From Geodermatophilus marinus (GTDB lineage: Bacteria > Actinomycetota > Actinomycetes > Mycobacteriales > Geodermatophilaceae), in contig NZ_QVQH01000003.1 of the NCBI RefSeq assembly GCF_003428645.1, forward strand, positions 151,611-215,610: a DNA stretch of 64,000 bases. Direction: 5' to 3'. Positions 1 to 7,317 of this stretch are shown here, piece after piece (position 1 is the stretch's first letter; every line of letters begins with the position of its first letter). Under the pieces are notes generated by a model. The model did not search any database, was not told the origin of the DNA, and saw only the letters and a list, made by a program, of their open reading frames with translations. The translations under genes were made by a program, and so were the position numbers.

Positions 1-2
1 TG

Positions 3-803
3 CTCGGCCTGCGGCCGGTGCTGGTGGGGGCCGTCGGCAGCGACTTCGCCGACTACGAGGCCTGGCTGAACCGGCACGGCGTGGACACCCGCAGCGTGCA
101 CTGGTCGGAGCTCAAGCACACCGCCCGGTTCGTCTGCACCACCGACGCGGTGAACAACCAGATCGCGTCGTTCTACTCGGGCGCGATGTCGGAGGCCTCC
201 TCGATCGAGCTGGCGCCGGTGGCCGCGCGGGTGGGCGCGCTGGACCTGGTGGTGGTCGGCCCGAACGACCCGGTCGCGATGGTCCGCCACACCGAGGAGT
301 GCCGGGAGCGGGGCTACCCCTTCGCCGCGGACCCGAGCCAGCAGCTGGCCTGGGCCGACGGGGAGATGATCCGCTCGCTCGTGGACGGCGCGGAGGTGCT
401 GTTCACCAACGAGTACGAGGCGGCGCTGCTCCGGCAGAAGACCGGGTGGGGCGACGACGAGGTGCTCGCCCGGGTGGGCACCTGGGTCACCACCCGCGCG
501 GCCGAGGGCGCCCGGGTGCGCCAGGCCGGGGCCGAGGACATCCTGGTCAAGGCGGTGCCCGAGACCAAGCCGGTGGAGCCCACCGGGGGCGGGGACGCGC
601 TGCGCGCCGGGTTCATCGCCGGGCGCGCCTGGGGGCTCTCCCTCGAGCGGGCCACGCAGCTGGGCTCGGCGGTGGCCACCGAGGCGGTGGAGGTCGTCGG
701 CACCCAGGAGTACGGCCTGCACCGGGAGCCGTTCCTCGCCCGCTTCGCCGACGCGTTCGGCACCGAGGCCGCGGACGAGGTCGCGCCCTTCCTCCCGGGC
801 TGA
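3..803 (+). CDS. PfkB-family carbohydrate/adenosine kinase, 5' end missing
   Basis: The last 266 residues of a ribokinase-fold (PfkB) sugar or nucleoside kinase; the reading frame is open to the left window edge, so roughly the first 50-60 residues are outside. The signature motif near the C-terminus is TGGGDALRAGF, in which the Asp is the catalytic base and the Gly-rich stretch forms the anion hole; most relatives have GAGD, so the GGGD variant is noted. DPSQQLAW and FTNEYEAALL are typical of the actinobacterial adenosine-kinase-like branch. It would phosphorylate a sugar or adenosine with ATP in the cytoplasm; the substrate cannot be read from the sequence. It converges on the flavin reductase 10 bases downstream, with no clear terminator. 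Confidence 0.85.
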   Translation, partial: LGLRPVLVGAVGSDFADYEAWLNRHGVDTRSVHWSELKHTARFVCTTDAVNNQIASFYSGAMSEASSIELAPVAARVGALDLVVVGPNDPVAMVRHTEECRERGYPFAADPSQQLAWADGEMIRSLVDGAEVLFTNEYEAALLRQKTGWGDDEVLARVGTWVTTRAAEGARVRQAGAEDILVKAVPETKPVEPTGGGDALRAGFIAGRAWGLSLERATQLGSAVATEAVEVVGTQEYGLHREPFLARFADAFGTEAADEVAPFLPG

Positions 804-813
804 GCGCGCGGGG

Positions 814-1464
814 TCAGCTGCCGCGCAACTGCTCGCCGATGGAGGGGTCCTCGGCCCACCGGCGGTGGGGGATGCGGCGGATCTCCTTGACCTCGCCGAT
901 GGTCGACCACTCGTTGCCGCCCAGCCGGGCCAGGGGGCGCAGCCGCTCGATCCGCGGCCGGCCGTCGTGCACGGCCTCCTCCCACACGCTGACCAGTTCC
1001 ACCCGGCCGAAGACGACGGTGCTGTCCCCGAGCCGCACGGTCGAGTGCAGGCGGCACTCCAGCGTCACCGGCGAACCGGCCACCCGGGGCACGGAGACCC
1101 GCTCGGACGGCTCCAGCGCCACGCCGCACTGCTCGGCCTCGCTGACCCCGTGCGGGAAGTCGGTGGCGGTGGCGTTGACCTGCTCGAACAGCGGCTCGGG
1201 CGTCAGGCTGACGGTGAACTCGCCGGTCTCCTCCACGTTGGTCAGGGTGTCCTTGCGGCCGACCGAGGTGAACTGCACGACCGGCGGCGACACGCAGGCC
1301 ACCGTGTAGAAGGAGTGCGGGGCCAGGTTCACCCGGCCCTCGGCCGACCGGCTGCACACCCAGGCGATGGGCCTGGGGACGACGACGGAGTTGAGCACCC
1401 GGTAGAAGGCGCCGCTGTCCATCCCCGCCGGGTCGAACTGCACTCGGGCGGTTCCGCTGGTCAC
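814..1464 (-). CDS. flavin reductase family protein (FMN-binding split barrel)
   Basis: 216 residues. The N-terminal half shows the split-barrel flavin reductase pattern: VVPRPIAWVCS, then NLAPHSFYTVACVSPPVVQF, then KDTLTNVEETGEFTVSL. Such proteins bind FMN and either reduce flavin with NAD(P)H or act as small flavoprotein oxidoreductases. The GTG start at 1464 overlaps the stop of the upstream glycosyltransferase as GTGA, so translation is probably coupled. It is the last gene of the six-gene carotenoid operon; supplying reduced flavin or electrons to that pathway is only an inference from position. Confidence 0.85.
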   Translation of the reverse strand: MTSGTARVQFDPAGMDSGAFYRVLNSVVVPRPIAWVCSRSAEGRVNLAPHSFYTVACVSPPVVQFTSVGRKDTLTNVEETGEFTVSLTPEPLFEQVNATATDFPHGVSEAEQCGVALEPSERVSVPRVAGSPVTLECRLHSTVRLGDSTVVFGRVELVSVWEEAVHDGRPRIERLRPLARLGGNEWSTIGEVKEIRRIPHRRWAEDPSIGEQLRGS

Positions 1465-2615
1465 CGGGTCATCGTCCCCCGCGCCCGGACCGGCGCGCCC
1501 ACCGGGCGGCCGCGCCAGCTCAGCGTGCCGCGCCGGCGGGCCCGCACCGACGCGGCCACGAGCAGGTCGAAGACCAGCAGCGAGACCGGGTGGGCCAGGG
1601 CGTCCGGCCACACCCGGCTCCCGGTCGCGGCCGCCGACACCGCCCGCCCGGCCACCCCGGCCGCGTAGCCCACCAGGCCGGCCCGCGAGCCGCGCAGCGC
1701 CGCCAGCGGGGGGAGCACCCAGACCGCCGTCAGCGCCGCCGCCGTCGCCGCGCTGGCCACCGGCGAGCCGCCCACCGACGCCCACAACGACTTCGTGTAG
1801 CCGGCCCGCAGGGCCGGCCAGCCGTCGTACATGCGGCAGGAGGCCAGCCGGGAGCCGTCGACCGGCACCGCGCGGCCGCCGGTGCGCTTGACGGCGCGGG
1901 CGAGGGCGACGTCCTCGATCACCTCGCCGCGGACGGCGGCGTGCCCGCCGGCCCGCGCGTAGGCCGATCGCGGGAGCACGAGGAACTGCCCGTTGGCCGC
2001 GGTCAGCGAGGGACGCGGTGACCGCTCGGCCAGCCGGACCGGCAGCGTCGTCACCCACAGCCAGGGGCCCAGCGGCTGCACCAGCCGCTCCGCGGGGCCG
2101 CCGGTCACCGGCCGGGGCCAAGGCGAGACGAGGTCCAGCCCGTGCGCCTCCAGGACGGCGACGGCGCCGGCCACCGCGTCGGGCTCCAGGCGGACGTCGG
2201 CGTCGACGAAGACCAGGACGCCGTCGTCGGGCCCGGCCCCGTCGCCCCTGCCGGCCTCCCCGGCACCGACCGCGCAGGCGTGCGGCTTGCCCAGCCAGCC
2301 GGCCGGCAGCGGGCCGGCGGGCACCAGGCGGACCCGGTCGTCCGCCACCGACCGCACCACGCCGGCGGTGCCGTCGGCGGAGCCGTCGTCGACGACCACC
2401 ACGCGCAGGTCCGGCACGCCGCGCTGGGCGAGCACCGCGGCCAGGCAGCCGCCGACCTGGGTCTCCTCGTCCCGGACCGGGAGCACGACCGTCACCGGCC
2501 GGCGGACCGGTGGCGGCTGGGCCGGCGGCCGGCGGACGAGGGCGGCGTTGACCGCCGCGTGCACCGCCCCGGCCACCGCCAGGCCGGCCAGCACGCGCAC
2601 CGGCCGCCCGCTCAC
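1461..2615 (-). CDS. family 2 glycosyltransferase, CruG/CrtQ-like
   Basis: 384 residues. An N-terminal hydrophobic segment (about residues 6-25) precedes a GT-A domain with VTVVLPVRDEE, VVVVDDGSADGT and the metal-binding VFVDADVRLEP, then a Q/R-rich acceptor part (TAANGQFLVLPRS, VIEDVALAR) and C-terminal hydrophobic segments. This layout is that of membrane-associated carotenoid glycosyltransferases (cyanobacterial CruG, staphylococcal CrtQ). Lying directly after a CruF-type hydratase, it probably attaches a sugar to the new C-1' or C-2' hydroxyl of a carotenoid. The GTG start overlaps the cruF stop as GTGA. The sugar donor is unknown. Confidence 0.8.
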   Translation of the reverse strand: MSGRPVRVLAGLAVAGAVHAAVNAALVRRPPAQPPPVRRPVTVVLPVRDEETQVGGCLAAVLAQRGVPDLRVVVVDDGSADGTAGVVRSVADDRVRLVPAGPLPAGWLGKPHACAVGAGEAGRGDGAGPDDGVLVFVDADVRLEPDAVAGAVAVLEAHGLDLVSPWPRPVTGGPAERLVQPLGPWLWVTTLPVRLAERSPRPSLTAANGQFLVLPRSAYARAGGHAAVRGEVIEDVALARAVKRTGGRAVPVDGSRLASCRMYDGWPALRAGYTKSLWASVGGSPVASAATAAALTAVWVLPPLAALRGSRAGLVGYAAGVAGRAVSAAATGSRVWPDALAHPVSLLVFDLLVAASVRARRRGTLSWRGRPVGAPVRARGTMTR

Positions 2616-3412
2616 CGCCGTCCGGCCCGGCGCTGCTGGACGGCCAGCGCGACGAGCACGGGGACGGCGAGGACCACGCCCCACGCCGCCGAGCCGGGGA
2701 GGTCCAGCCAGCCGGCGTGCGCCAGCGCCCCGCCGAGGGTCATCCAGGCCAGCACGAGCAGCGGCGGGCCGTCGCCGGCGCGGACCGGGCGGCCGGCGAC
2801 CAGGAGGTCGAGCAGCGACATCAGCACCGCCCCGGCCAGCAGCCAGCCGGCCAGGTTGGTCAGCGGCACGGTGTCGATGCCGGGCAGCCCGGGGTCGGGG
2901 TGGGCCCAGGTCCAGAAGCCGGCCTGGACCAGCTGCGGGTCGAGCACGACGTCCCAGCCGGCGAAGACCGCGGCGGCTCCGGCGACCCGGGCCGCGCGCC
3001 GCCGCCGCGGGCGGACGTCGCGGGTGAGCCGGGCGGCCAGCAGCCAGCTCGGCCAGGCCATCATCAGCCAGGCCAGGGGCACCAGGAACGGGACGCCGAG
3101 CAGCGTGGGGCCGAGGTCGTCGCTGTAGGAGTACTCGCCGTAGGGGAACCCGGTGGCCAGCCCCACCGACTCGAACACGACCGCGGTCGCGGCCACCAGG
3201 CCGAGGACGACCGTGCCGGTGCGGGCGTCCCGGCTGACCGCCGCGTGGGCCACCGAGAGCGCCGCGCCGAGCAGCACGATGACCCAGCTGATCGCCGTCC
3301 GGGTGCCGCCGTCGGCCAGGGGGTAGGCGATGGCGGTCAGCACCACCAGCGCGGCCAGGGCCCACGGCAGCGCGGGCGCCCGCCGGGCGGGGGGTGCCTG
3401 GAGGTCGGTCAC
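2612..3412 (-). CDS. cruF: carotenoid 1,2-hydratase CruF family (DUF422)
   Basis: 266 residues, with about seven hydrophobic segments spread through the chain, as expected for an integral membrane protein. The family-diagnostic stretches are FPYGEYSYSDDLGP, then GWDVVLDPQLVQAGFWTW (Asp-Pro...Gly-x-Trp-x-Trp) and TVPLTNLAGWLLAG. CruF adds water across the psi-end of gamma-carotene-type carotenoids to give a 1'-hydroxyl. The GTG start overlaps the preceding oxidoreductase stop, and the glycosyltransferase start overlaps this stop. CruF beside a CrtO-like ketolase recalls the Deinococcus deinoxanthin genes; here a glycosyltransferase follows, so the end product may be a carotenoid glycoside. Confidence 0.82.
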   Translation of the reverse strand: MTDLQAPPARRAPALPWALAALVVLTAIAYPLADGGTRTAISWVIVLLGAALSVAHAAVSRDARTGTVVLGLVAATAVVFESVGLATGFPYGEYSYSDDLGPTLLGVPFLVPLAWLMMAWPSWLLAARLTRDVRPRRRRAARVAGAAAVFAGWDVVLDPQLVQAGFWTWAHPDPGLPGIDTVPLTNLAGWLLAGAVLMSLLDLLVAGRPVRAGDGPPLLVLAWMTLGGALAHAGWLDLPGSAAWGVVLAVPVLVALAVQQRRAGRR

Positions 3413-5052
3413 CGCCGCCCCCGGACGCGGCCGACCGCCGCCGACACGAGGGCCCGGCCGCGGGCCAGCCGCCCGCGGTCGGTGAGCACCAGGCCGGCCG
3501 CCGTCCGCCCCGAGTTGCCCGACACCCCGCCGCCGGGGTGCGTCGAGGCGCCGGCGAGGTAGAGCCCGGCGAGGCCCGGCACCCGGTAGCCGGCGAGCGC
3601 CGGGGTCGGCCGCAGGCCGAACATGCTGGCCAGGCCCATCTCCACGTGCATCACGTTGCCACGCAGCAGGGACAGCTCGCGTTCGAGCAGCAGCGGGGTC
3701 TGCACGTAGCGCTGCCGGACCGAGGCGGAGAATCCGGGGGCGTACCGGTCGACGGCCTCGAGGAGCCGCTGGGCCTCGGCCTCGGCGAGGGCGTCCCAGT
3801 CGCCGCCGCCGGCGAGGGCGTACGGGTACCACTGCCCCCACACGGTGACCACGTGCCGTCCTCCGGGGGCGAGGGTGCCGTCGGACGCGGAGAAGCACAT
3901 CGCGAGCGCGACCGGCTCGCGCGGCAGCCGGCCGGCCAGCCAGTCGCCGTGGGCCGCCGCCAGCTGCGCCCGGTCGGTGCACAGCAGCTGCAGCCCGCCC
4001 TGCGCCAGCGCCGGGTCGACCCCGGGGTAGGCCGGCGGTGCGTCGGTCAGCGCCCGCACCACCAGGCCGAACCCGTTGCCCAGCGGCGGCGCGGCGGCGG
4101 CCAGCGCCGGGGGCGCGTGCTCGCCGGCCAGGTCGCGGGTGGCCAGCACGTGGCAGGCGGCGACCACCACGGGGGCCGCGACCCGGCGTCCCGACACCGT
4201 CTCGACGCCGGTCACCCGGCCGTCCTCGACCAGCAGCCGGGCCGCGCCGTCCCCGAGGACGACGCGGCCGCCGTCGGCCTCCAGCCGCCGGCGCAGCGCG
4301 GCGGTCAGCCCGCCGGAGCCGCCGACCGGGTGGCCGGGCGGGACGTCGTGCAGCAGCGCCACCCAGCCGACCATCGCCGCGGTGCCCGGTTCGGACATCG
4401 GGGGGCCGGACTGCGCACCGAACCAGGCCAGCGCCGCCTTGAGCCGCTCGCTGGTGAACCAGCGGTCCAGCAGGGCGTCCCCGGAGCCGAGGAAGTCCGC
4501 GGCGAGGTCGCCGCCGGGGGTGCGCGGCCGGCCGTCGGCCGGCGCGCCCAGCGGCCAGAAGGCGCGGACCAGACCGCCGGCGGTGGGCCGGTTGCGGAAG
4601 GAGGTGACGACGGCGCGGGCGCGCGGGCGCCACACCGCGACGAACTCCCGGTAGGCGGCCGCGTCGGCGGGCCCGCACGCGGCCTCGATGGAGGCGCAGG
4701 TGGCGTCCAGGTCGACCGAGAGGACCAGCGGGCGGCCGTCGGGCCCGGGGTCGCCGGGGGAGGGGGCGGGGGCGAACCCCCACGGGTCGCAGTCGACGTA
4801 GCGGAGCCCGTGGGCGGCGAGGTCGAGCTCCTCGACGATCCCGCTCTGCCGGATGATCACGTGCGCGCTCGACCCGCGGTCGACCCGCACCCCGGGCCAG
4901 CGCTCGACGGTGGAGACCGCCCCGCCGAGCACCTCGTCGCGCTCGAGCACCTCCACCCGGAGACCGGCGCGGGCCAGGTAGCAGGCGGCGACCAGGCCGT
5001 TGTGCCCGGAGCCGACGACGACGGCGTCGACGGCGGGGGAGGGCGGCCTCAC
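3409..5052 (-). CDS. NAD(P)/FAD carotenoid oxidoreductase, CrtO/CrtI-like
   Basis: 547 residues. The N-terminal FAD-binding motif GSGHNGLVAACYLARAG and its following acidic residue (VEVLERDEVLGGA) are those of the phytoene-desaturase superfamily, and the His after GSG (HNG) is typical of the CrtO ketolase branch rather than CrtI. The C-terminus has the second FAD signature LYLAGASTHPGGGVSGNSGR. A likely reaction is 4-ketolation or desaturation of a carotenoid in the membrane; the exact substrate is an inference from the adjoining cruF and glycosyltransferase. The GTG start at 5052 overlaps the stop of the GNAT gene (GTGA). Confidence 0.8.
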   Translation of the reverse strand: MRPPSPAVDAVVVGSGHNGLVAACYLARAGLRVEVLERDEVLGGAVSTVERWPGVRVDRGSSAHVIIRQSGIVEELDLAAHGLRYVDCDPWGFAPAPSPGDPGPDGRPLVLSVDLDATCASIEAACGPADAAAYREFVAVWRPRARAVVTSFRNRPTAGGLVRAFWPLGAPADGRPRTPGGDLAADFLGSGDALLDRWFTSERLKAALAWFGAQSGPPMSEPGTAAMVGWVALLHDVPPGHPVGGSGGLTAALRRRLEADGGRVVLGDGAARLLVEDGRVTGVETVSGRRVAAPVVVAACHVLATRDLAGEHAPPALAAAAPPLGNGFGLVVRALTDAPPAYPGVDPALAQGGLQLLCTDRAQLAAAHGDWLAGRLPREPVALAMCFSASDGTLAPGGRHVVTVWGQWYPYALAGGGDWDALAEAEAQRLLEAVDRYAPGFSASVRQRYVQTPLLLERELSLLRGNVMHVEMGLASMFGLRPTPALAGYRVPGLAGLYLAGASTHPGGGVSGNSGRTAAGLVLTDRGRLARGRALVSAAVGRVRGRR

Positions 5053-5636
5053 CGGGCGTCGGGCCGCGGCGACGGAGCAGGCAGCGGGAGCCGGACGCCG
5101 AGGATGGCGAAGGGGCGGAGGTCGCCGGGGAAGTGGTGGTTGCGGGCCAGGTCGACGAAGCCGTCGGCGTGGTAGAGCCGGAAGGCCTTCGTGTCGTTGT
5201 CCGGGGTGGAGAGCAGGGCCGCCGGGTAGGGCAGGTCGGCCAGCAGCGCGTGCAGCAGCCGGCGGCCCAGGCCGCGGCTCTGGTGGTCGGGGTGCACGTG
5301 CAGCTCGCAGACCTCGAAGGCGCCGGGCAGCCAGCGCTTCGCCGTCCGCCGGTCGAGGGCGGCCCGCACCTGGTCGTGCCACCACTGACCGGGCGCCACC
5401 AGGTAGCCGTAGCCGAAGCCGACCAGCCGGTCGCCGTCCGGGGTGGGGACGAAGGCGCCCACGGCCCGGAACCCCGGCCGCTCGGTGTGCTGGACGGCGT
5501 ACCCGTACCGGCCGGCGACCACCGACGGGGTGTAGCCCATGGCCTCGCCGTAGATGGCCAGCGCCTCGTGCATGTGCTCGCGCAGCCAGCGGGCGGGCAG
5601 CTCGGTGACCCGCGCGGCGGGCGTCGTGCCGGTCAC
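5049..5636 (-). CDS. GNAT family N-acetyltransferase
   Basis: 195 residues. A GNAT core is visible in the second half: VCELHVHPDHQSRGLGRRLL carries the acetyl-CoA pyrophosphate-binding pattern (Q-x-x-G-x-G), followed by ALLSTPDNDTKAFRLYHADGF, the usual motif B region. The substrate is unknown. The GTG start overlaps the stop of the YbaK-type gene and its own stop overlaps the oxidoreductase start, so it is the second link in the coupled chain with carotenoid genes. Whether it acylates a pigment, a sugar or a protein cannot be told. Confidence 0.82.
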   Translation of the reverse strand: MTGTTPAARVTELPARWLREHMHEALAIYGEAMGYTPSVVAGRYGYAVQHTERPGFRAVGAFVPTPDGDRLVGFGYGYLVAPGQWWHDQVRAALDRRTAKRWLPGAFEVCELHVHPDHQSRGLGRRLLHALLADLPYPAALLSTPDNDTKAFRLYHADGFVDLARNHHFPGDLRPFAILGVRLPLPAPSPRPDAR

Positions 5637-6163
5637 CGGGCCACCGCGTCCGCTGCCGGGCCGACCGCTCCGGCGTCGACGGGGCCGGGACCGACCTCGG
5701 CGGCCGTGCCGCCGGTCAGCCGCAGCAGCTCGTCGTAGGTGGTGGGGAAGACCGCGCGCGGGTGCCCGGCCGCGGCCCAGACCCGCTCGTGGCGGGCCAG
5801 CTCGACGTCGACGAGGGTGCCGATCGGCTCGGGGTGGCCGACGGGCGCGACCCCGCCGATCGGCTGGCCGGTGTGCTGCCGGACGAACTCCGGGCTGCCG
5901 GGCGCCAGCCCCGGGACGCCGAGCAGCGCGGCGACCGTGCCGACGTCGACCCGGTGCGCGCCGCTGGTCAGGACGAGCAGGGGGGCGCCGGCCACGTCGA
6001 AGACCAGGCTGTTGGCGATGGCGCCGACCGGCACGCCGAGCTGCGCGGCCGCGGCGGCCGCGGTGCGGGCGCTGCCGGGGAGCTCCACCACCTCACCGGT
6101 CGCACCGGCCGCGGCCAGGAGTCGGGCGATCGCTGCCACCCGGGGGTGGTCGGGCCGGCTCAT
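5633..6163 (-). CDS. YbaK/ProX-type aminoacyl-tRNA deacylase
   Basis: 176 residues covering a single YbaK/EbsC domain: VVELPGSARTAAAAAAQLG, GAIANSLVFDVAG, LLVLTSGAHRVD and QPIGGVAPVGH are all family landmarks. The family hydrolyses mischarged tRNA, classically Cys-tRNA(Pro). The position of the conserved catalytic Lys in classical YbaK (VxKSLVF) is Asn here (IANSLVF), as in a sub-branch whose substrate is not settled. The ATG start at 6163 heads the six-gene minus-strand operon; it lies about 240 bases from a LexA box that faces the other way. Its role in a carotenoid operon is unclear. Confidence 0.82.
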   Translation of the reverse strand: MSRPDHPRVAAIARLLAAAGATGEVVELPGSARTAAAAAAQLGVPVGAIANSLVFDVAGAPLLVLTSGAHRVDVGTVAALLGVPGLAPGSPEFVRQHTGQPIGGVAPVGHPEPIGTLVDVELARHERVWAAAGHPRAVFPTTYDELLRLTGGTAAEVGPGPVDAGAVGPAADAVAR

Positions 6164-6511
6164 GGGCCGATCCTCCCATCGGGGCCGCAGCGGCGCCGCG
6201 TCCCGGGGCGCCGCGGGCGTCCGCCGCCGCGTGCGGCCGGTGGTGGGTCGGGGGAGGTCGTCGCGGCGCGTCCCGGCGTGCCGGCCGTCGCGGCCCCCGT
6301 CGAGGTGTCGGACCCCGGCCGTACCGTCCGCCGCAGGCGGGCCGGTCCCGTGCGGGCGCGTCCGGCTTGACGTCGTCGGCGGGGTCGGGTCTACTCGACT
6401 CGTTCGAACACGTGTTCGAGCAGTAGCCGGCCCCCCGCCGTACCCGGATCTTCCCCACCGGGTGCGGCGGGTCGGGGTCGGCCGGGTGGTCGCGAACGGT
6501 GGGGAGTTGTC
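6164..6511. promoter_or_regulatory. divergent intergenic region between ybaK and the SOS operon
   Basis: 348 bases with no supported gene. It holds promoters for the minus-strand carotenoid operon and the plus-strand DUF6504-HEPN-dnaE2 operon. The clear signals are the LexA box at 6404-6419 and a good ribosome-binding site (GGGGAG, 6501-6506) for the plus-strand gene. No -10/-35 pair for the minus direction could be chosen with confidence. Confidence 0.6.
6404..6419. promoter_or_regulatory. LexA (SOS) box of the dnaE2 operon
   Basis: TCGAACACGTGTTCGA is a perfect 16-base palindrome and an exact match to the actinobacterial LexA operator TCGAAC-N4-GTTCGA. It lies about 92 bases before the DUF6504 start, in front of the DUF6504-HEPN-dnaE2 genes. 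LexA binding here would repress the operon until DNA damage; that is established behaviour for this motif, not shown for this strain. Confidence 0.92.
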
Positions 6512-6832
6512 ATGAGCCGGGTGCTGGGCGGGGTCGGCGGTCGGGTCGGCGAGGAGGTGCAGGTCGAGCGCGGGCCGCTCGGGCCGGTGCAGTTCTGGCG
6601 CGGGCAGTCGCGCTACGAGGTCGGCGAGCTGCTCGACTCGTGGGTGGAGACCGCGCCGTGGTGGCGGCAGGGGGAGGCGGGCGGCGCCTCCGCGGAGCTG
6701 GTGGCCACCCGGGAGGTCTGGCGGGTGGAGGCGGTCCGGGCCGGGCGCTCGCGGATGAGCTTCGCCGGGGTGTACGACCTGAGCTGGGACTCGTGGGGCA
6801 ACCGGTGGTCGCTCGTGCGGGTGCACGACTGA
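6512..6832 (+). CDS. DUF6504 family protein, mutasome-associated
   Basis: 106 residues. The chain is a small domain of conserved aromatic positions: GPVQFWRGQSRYEVGELLDSW, APWWRQ, REVWRVEA, GVYDLSWD and NRWSLVRVHD. This matches the DUF6504 family, which in actinobacteria lies next to error-prone polymerase genes (ImuB or DnaE2); its function is unknown. The ATG at 6512 is preceded by GGGGAG at suitable spacing. It is the first gene after the LexA box, and its stop shares one base with an ATG that may start the HEPN gene (TGATG). Confidence 0.78.
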   Translation: MSRVLGGVGGRVGEEVQVERGPLGPVQFWRGQSRYEVGELLDSWVETAPWWRQGEAGGASAELVATREVWRVEAVRAGRSRMSFAGVYDLSWDSWGNRWSLVRVHD

Positions 6833-7317
6833 TGGGGGCGGTCCGCGTCATGGCCGATCAGCTCCCCCTCCCCCCGCCGCTGCCGGCGGCGGCCGCGCAG
6901 CTGCTCGACCAGGCCACCCGGGCGCTGGCCGAGGCCGCGGCGAGCACCGACGCGCGCGAGCGGTACGCCACCGCGCACCTGGGCGCGCTGCGCGCGGCCG
7001 CCGCGGTGCTGGCGGCCCGCACCCGGCCGGAGTCGGGGCGGCGCCGTCCGCGCAGCGCCTGGGTCCTGCTGGGCCAGGTCGCGCCCGAGCTGGGGGAGTG
7101 GGCCACCTTCTTCGCCGCCGGGGCGGCCAAGCGGGCCGCGGCCGAGGCCGGGCTCTCCCGGGCGGTGACCGAGCGGGAGGCCGACGACCTGGTCCGCGAC
7201 GTGCGCGCCTTCCTCGCCGTGGTCGAGGAGCACCTGGGGCGCACGCCCCTGCCCGAGTCCCCCCGGCTCGCCCGCCCGCGGGTGGTCGGCGGCACCGAGC
7301 ACCGGAAGCAGAGGTGA
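6832..7317 (+). CDS. SAV_6107-type HEPN domain protein
   Basis: 161 residues from the ATG at 6832, or 155 from the in-frame ATG at 6850; the first is chosen because it overlaps the DUF6504 stop (TGATG). It is mostly alpha-helical, with RYATAHLGALRAAAAVLAAR as the core. R44 and H49 form the R-X4-H pair that marks HEPN ribonucleases, here in the short single-domain SAV_6107 branch. Whether it cuts RNA is not known. It sits between DUF6504 and dnaE2 in an operon under a LexA box, so it should be DNA-damage induced. The stop overlaps the dnaE2 GTG. Confidence 0.8.
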   Translation: MGAVRVMADQLPLPPPLPAAAAQLLDQATRALAEAAASTDARERYATAHLGALRAAAAVLAARTRPESGRRRPRSAWVLLGQVAPELGEWATFFAAGAAKRAAAEAGLSRAVTEREADDLVRDVRAFLAVVEEHLGRTPLPESPRLARPRVVGGTEHRKQR

